Assembly: GCA_946622835.1 (NCBI GenBank) | Contig: CAMOQI010000039.1 | Coordinates: 1-7,148, forward strand | Reading direction: 5' to 3' | From: an uncultured Candidatus Melainabacteria bacterium | GTDB taxonomy: Bacteria > Cyanobacteriota > Vampirovibrionia > Gastranaerophilales > Gastranaerophilaceae | Length of the DNA stretch: 7,148 nt | Part shown: positions 5,946-7,148 of the stretch, piece by piece | How positions within the stretch are numbered: the stretch's first letter is position 1 | Layout: each line of letters opens with the position of its first letter | Translations under genes and position numbers: made by a program | Notes under the pieces: generated by a model | Database searches by the model: none | What the model saw: only the letters and a program-made list of their open reading frames with translations | What the model was told of the DNA's origin: nothing

Positions 5946-5955
5946 CAATTTAAAC

Positions 5956-5960
5956 GGAGG
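5956..5960 (+). promoter_or_regulatory. Ribosome binding site of isocitrate dehydrogenase
   Basis: GGAGG, a strong Shine-Dalgarno core, is followed by 8 nt and then the ATG at 5969, fixing that start. Confidence 0.8.
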
Positions 5961-5968
5961 TTTTTATT

Positions 5969-6964
5969 ATGCGTACAATTACATTGATTAACGGTGACGG
6001 AATAGGACCGGAAATATCCGATAGTGTCGTTAAAATAATAAAAGCAAGCGGGGCGGAAATAAATTGGGATATACAAACAGCAGGAGCCGATGTTATTGAA
6101 AAAGAAGGTACCCCGCTGCCGCAAAGGGTTTTGGATTCAATCAAAAAAAATAAAATCGCCTTAAAAGCTCCCGTTACGACCCCAATCGGTAGGGGTTTTC
6201 GCTCGGTTAATGTCCAACTCAGAAAAGAATTGGATTTGTATGCTAATTTAAGACCTTGCAAAAACTTGCCTAACATTAAAACCCGATTTGAAAATGTTGA
6301 TTTGATAATCGTAAGAGAAAATACCGAAGATTTGTACGCCGGTATTGAAGAGCAAATAGATGAAAACACTGCACACAGTATAAAGGTTATTACACGACAA
6401 GCATCTGAACGCATTTGCCGTTTTGCTTTTGAATACGCCTTAAAAAACGGACGGGAAGAGGTTTGCGCTGTTACAAAAGCTAATATAATGAAACTTTCAG
6501 ACGGTCTATTTTTAGAATCATATAGGAATGTTGCAAAATATTATCCGCATATTAAACAGCGCGAAATTTTAGTGGATAATCTTTGTATGCAGCTTGTACA
6601 AGATCCGACAAAATTTGATATACTTGTTTTACCTAATCTGTATGGAGATATAGTATCTGACCTGACAGCAGGACTTATCGGGGGCTTGGGTGTCGCGCAA
6701 GGTGCAAATATAGGGCATGATTGCGCGGTATTTGAACCGGTTCATGGTTCTGCACCTGATATCAAAGGTCAAAACAAAGCAAACCCGACAGCACTTTTAT
6801 TATCAGCAATAGAAATGCTGAAATATATCGGGGAAAACACCTATGCCCAAAATATTGAACATGCGCTGTTCAAAACTCTGGCAAATGGCAACAAAACCGC
6901 AGATATAGGCGGAACGCTTTCCACGACAGAGTTTACCGAAGAAATTATTAAAAACCTTGGATAA
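5969..6964 (+). CDS. icd: NAD-type isocitrate dehydrogenase (331 aa)
   Basis: This is a cytoplasmic beta-decarboxylating dehydrogenase that should convert isocitrate to 2-oxoglutarate with NAD+, feeding the TCA cycle and glutamate synthesis. Family motifs are in order: GDGIGPEI (9-16), RSVNVQLR (78-85, the substrate-phosphate-mimic loop with Ser79 and Asn81), YANLRP (91-96), VRENTEDLYAGIE (115-127), Lys170 in TKANIMK, Asp203, and the metal-binding LPNLYGDIVSD (221-231, Asp227 and Asp231). The loop HGSAPDIKG has Asp264-Ile265 where NADP enzymes carry Lys-Tyr, indicating NAD preference. RSVNxxLR argues for isocitrate rather than 3-isopropylmalate (LeuB) as substrate; homoisocitrate is a less likely alternative. 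The usual His before the catalytic Lys (HKAN) is Thr here. The length fits the short bacterial and mitochondrial-like NAD class. The gene stands alone, convergent with a TPR-like gene with 10 nt between stops. No TCA-cycle neighbours are visible. Confidence 0.9.
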   Translation: MRTITLINGDGIGPEISDSVVKIIKASGAEINWDIQTAGADVIEKEGTPLPQRVLDSIKKNKIALKAPVTTPIGRGFRSVNVQLRKELDLYANLRPCKNLPNIKTRFENVDLIIVRENTEDLYAGIEEQIDENTAHSIKVITRQASERICRFAFEYALKNGREEVCAVTKANIMKLSDGLFLESYRNVAKYYPHIKQREILVDNLCMQLVQDPTKFDILVLPNLYGDIVSDLTAGLIGGLGVAQGANIGHDCAVFEPVHGSAPDIKGQNKANPTALLLSAIEMLKYIGENTYAQNIEHALFKTLANGNKTADIGGTLSTTEFTEEIIKNLG

Positions 6965-6974
6965 AATTCACATC

Positions 6975-7148
6975 TTACACATCAAACAAGCTGTACAAAC
7001 GTTGTTGTATATCGTCTTCTTCCAATTCTTCCGATAATTTATTCAAATCTATCGCCATTTGATAATAGCGTGCTGCATCGTTAGTAAAGCCCATTTGTTG
7101 ACTTGCACGACCCGCGTTAAAGTACGCAAGTGTATAATTGGGGTTAAG
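6975..7148 (-). CDS. C-terminal end of a TPR-like protein (partial)
   Basis: The minus-strand frame is open from the right edge to a TAA at 6975-6977, giving 57 residues. It starts LNPNYTLAYFNAGRASQQMG and continues through DAARYYQMAIDLN to an acidic tail ending LYSLFDV. The NPxYxxAYFNxG...G....A..YYQxAIxLN spacing matches a tetratricopeptide repeat helix pair followed by the opening of a capping helix. TPR proteins usually mediate protein-protein contacts; the partner cannot be inferred. The N-terminal part lies outside the window. The gene converges on the isocitrate dehydrogenase gene, with 10 nt between stops and no visible hairpin terminator in the gap. Confidence 0.75.
   Translation of the reverse strand, partial: LNPNYTLAYFNAGRASQQMGFTNDAARYYQMAIDLNKLSEELEEDDIQQRLYSLFDV

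Noticed and set aside
5716..5968. tRNA, riboswitch or other structured RNA in the divergent intergenic region
   Set aside because: No cloverleaf, GC-rich stems or recognisable riboswitch core could be seen; the region is almost entirely A and T.
5950..6414. A 154-codon minus-strand open frame over the isocitrate dehydrogenase gene
   Set aside because: It is antisense to a clear conserved enzyme gene, and its hydrophobic translation is the usual shadow of such coding sequence.

Overview
The window is low-GC DNA with strong Shine-Dalgarno sites, and it looks chromosomal and bacterial. The prepilin genes imply an inner membrane with a type IV pilus or type II secretion-like assembly machine. 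The organism cannot be fixed from sequence alone. An uncultured, probably gut-associated Gram-negative lineage is my guess, for example an AT-rich alphaproteobacterium, with Gastranaerophilales or Elusimicrobia as alternatives.

Positions 1-5232 (minus strand) hold a tightly packed run of three large genes of one family, read 5232->3355, 3361->2093 and 2073->37. The start of a probable fourth gene is cut by the left edge (22->1). Each complete protein begins with a class III (type IV pilin-like) prepilin signal and one hydrophobic helix. After the helix comes a shared block, HGTyxCyxD followed by CxF, then a Gly-rich strand (GGGGGG or GGGSPG). Further on is a G-x-(A/P)-G-(E/Q)-(F/L)-x-T...PG core, and the protein ends in GA(V/I)xxxW directly before the stop codon. 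The Gly-rich core and the closing GAVxxxW resemble the glycine-rich domains of phage tail fibres. These proteins (678, 422 and 625 aa) are much larger than ordinary pseudopilins and contain long, unrelated-looking insertions. The spacing (7-nt overlap, 19-nt gap) suggests one operon, driven by a good sigma70-type promoter at 5306-5334.

Positions 5391-5715 (minus strand) hold a separate small transcription unit. It has a 58-aa protein gene of unknown function with a strong ribosome binding site, a purine-rich 3' tail, and an intrinsic terminator with a GAAA loop.

Positions 5716-5968 are an AT-rich divergent intergenic region with promoter-like elements. An 11-bp motif here, TTGTTACAAAA, also occurs inside the promoter spacer of the pilin-like operon.

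Positions 5969-6964 (plus strand) encode a short-form, NAD-type isocitrate dehydrogenase. Convergent with it, with only 10 nt between the stop codons, is the C-terminal end of a TPR-like protein on the minus strand (6975-7148), cut by the right edge.

No RNA genes, insertion sequences, CRISPR arrays or prophage structural genes were seen. The notable part is the cassette of giant prepilin-like proteins with tail-fibre-like Gly-rich ectodomains. It could build a surface or tip adhesin on a pilus-like filament, but no pilus motor, prepilin peptidase or secretin gene lies in the window, so this role is inference.
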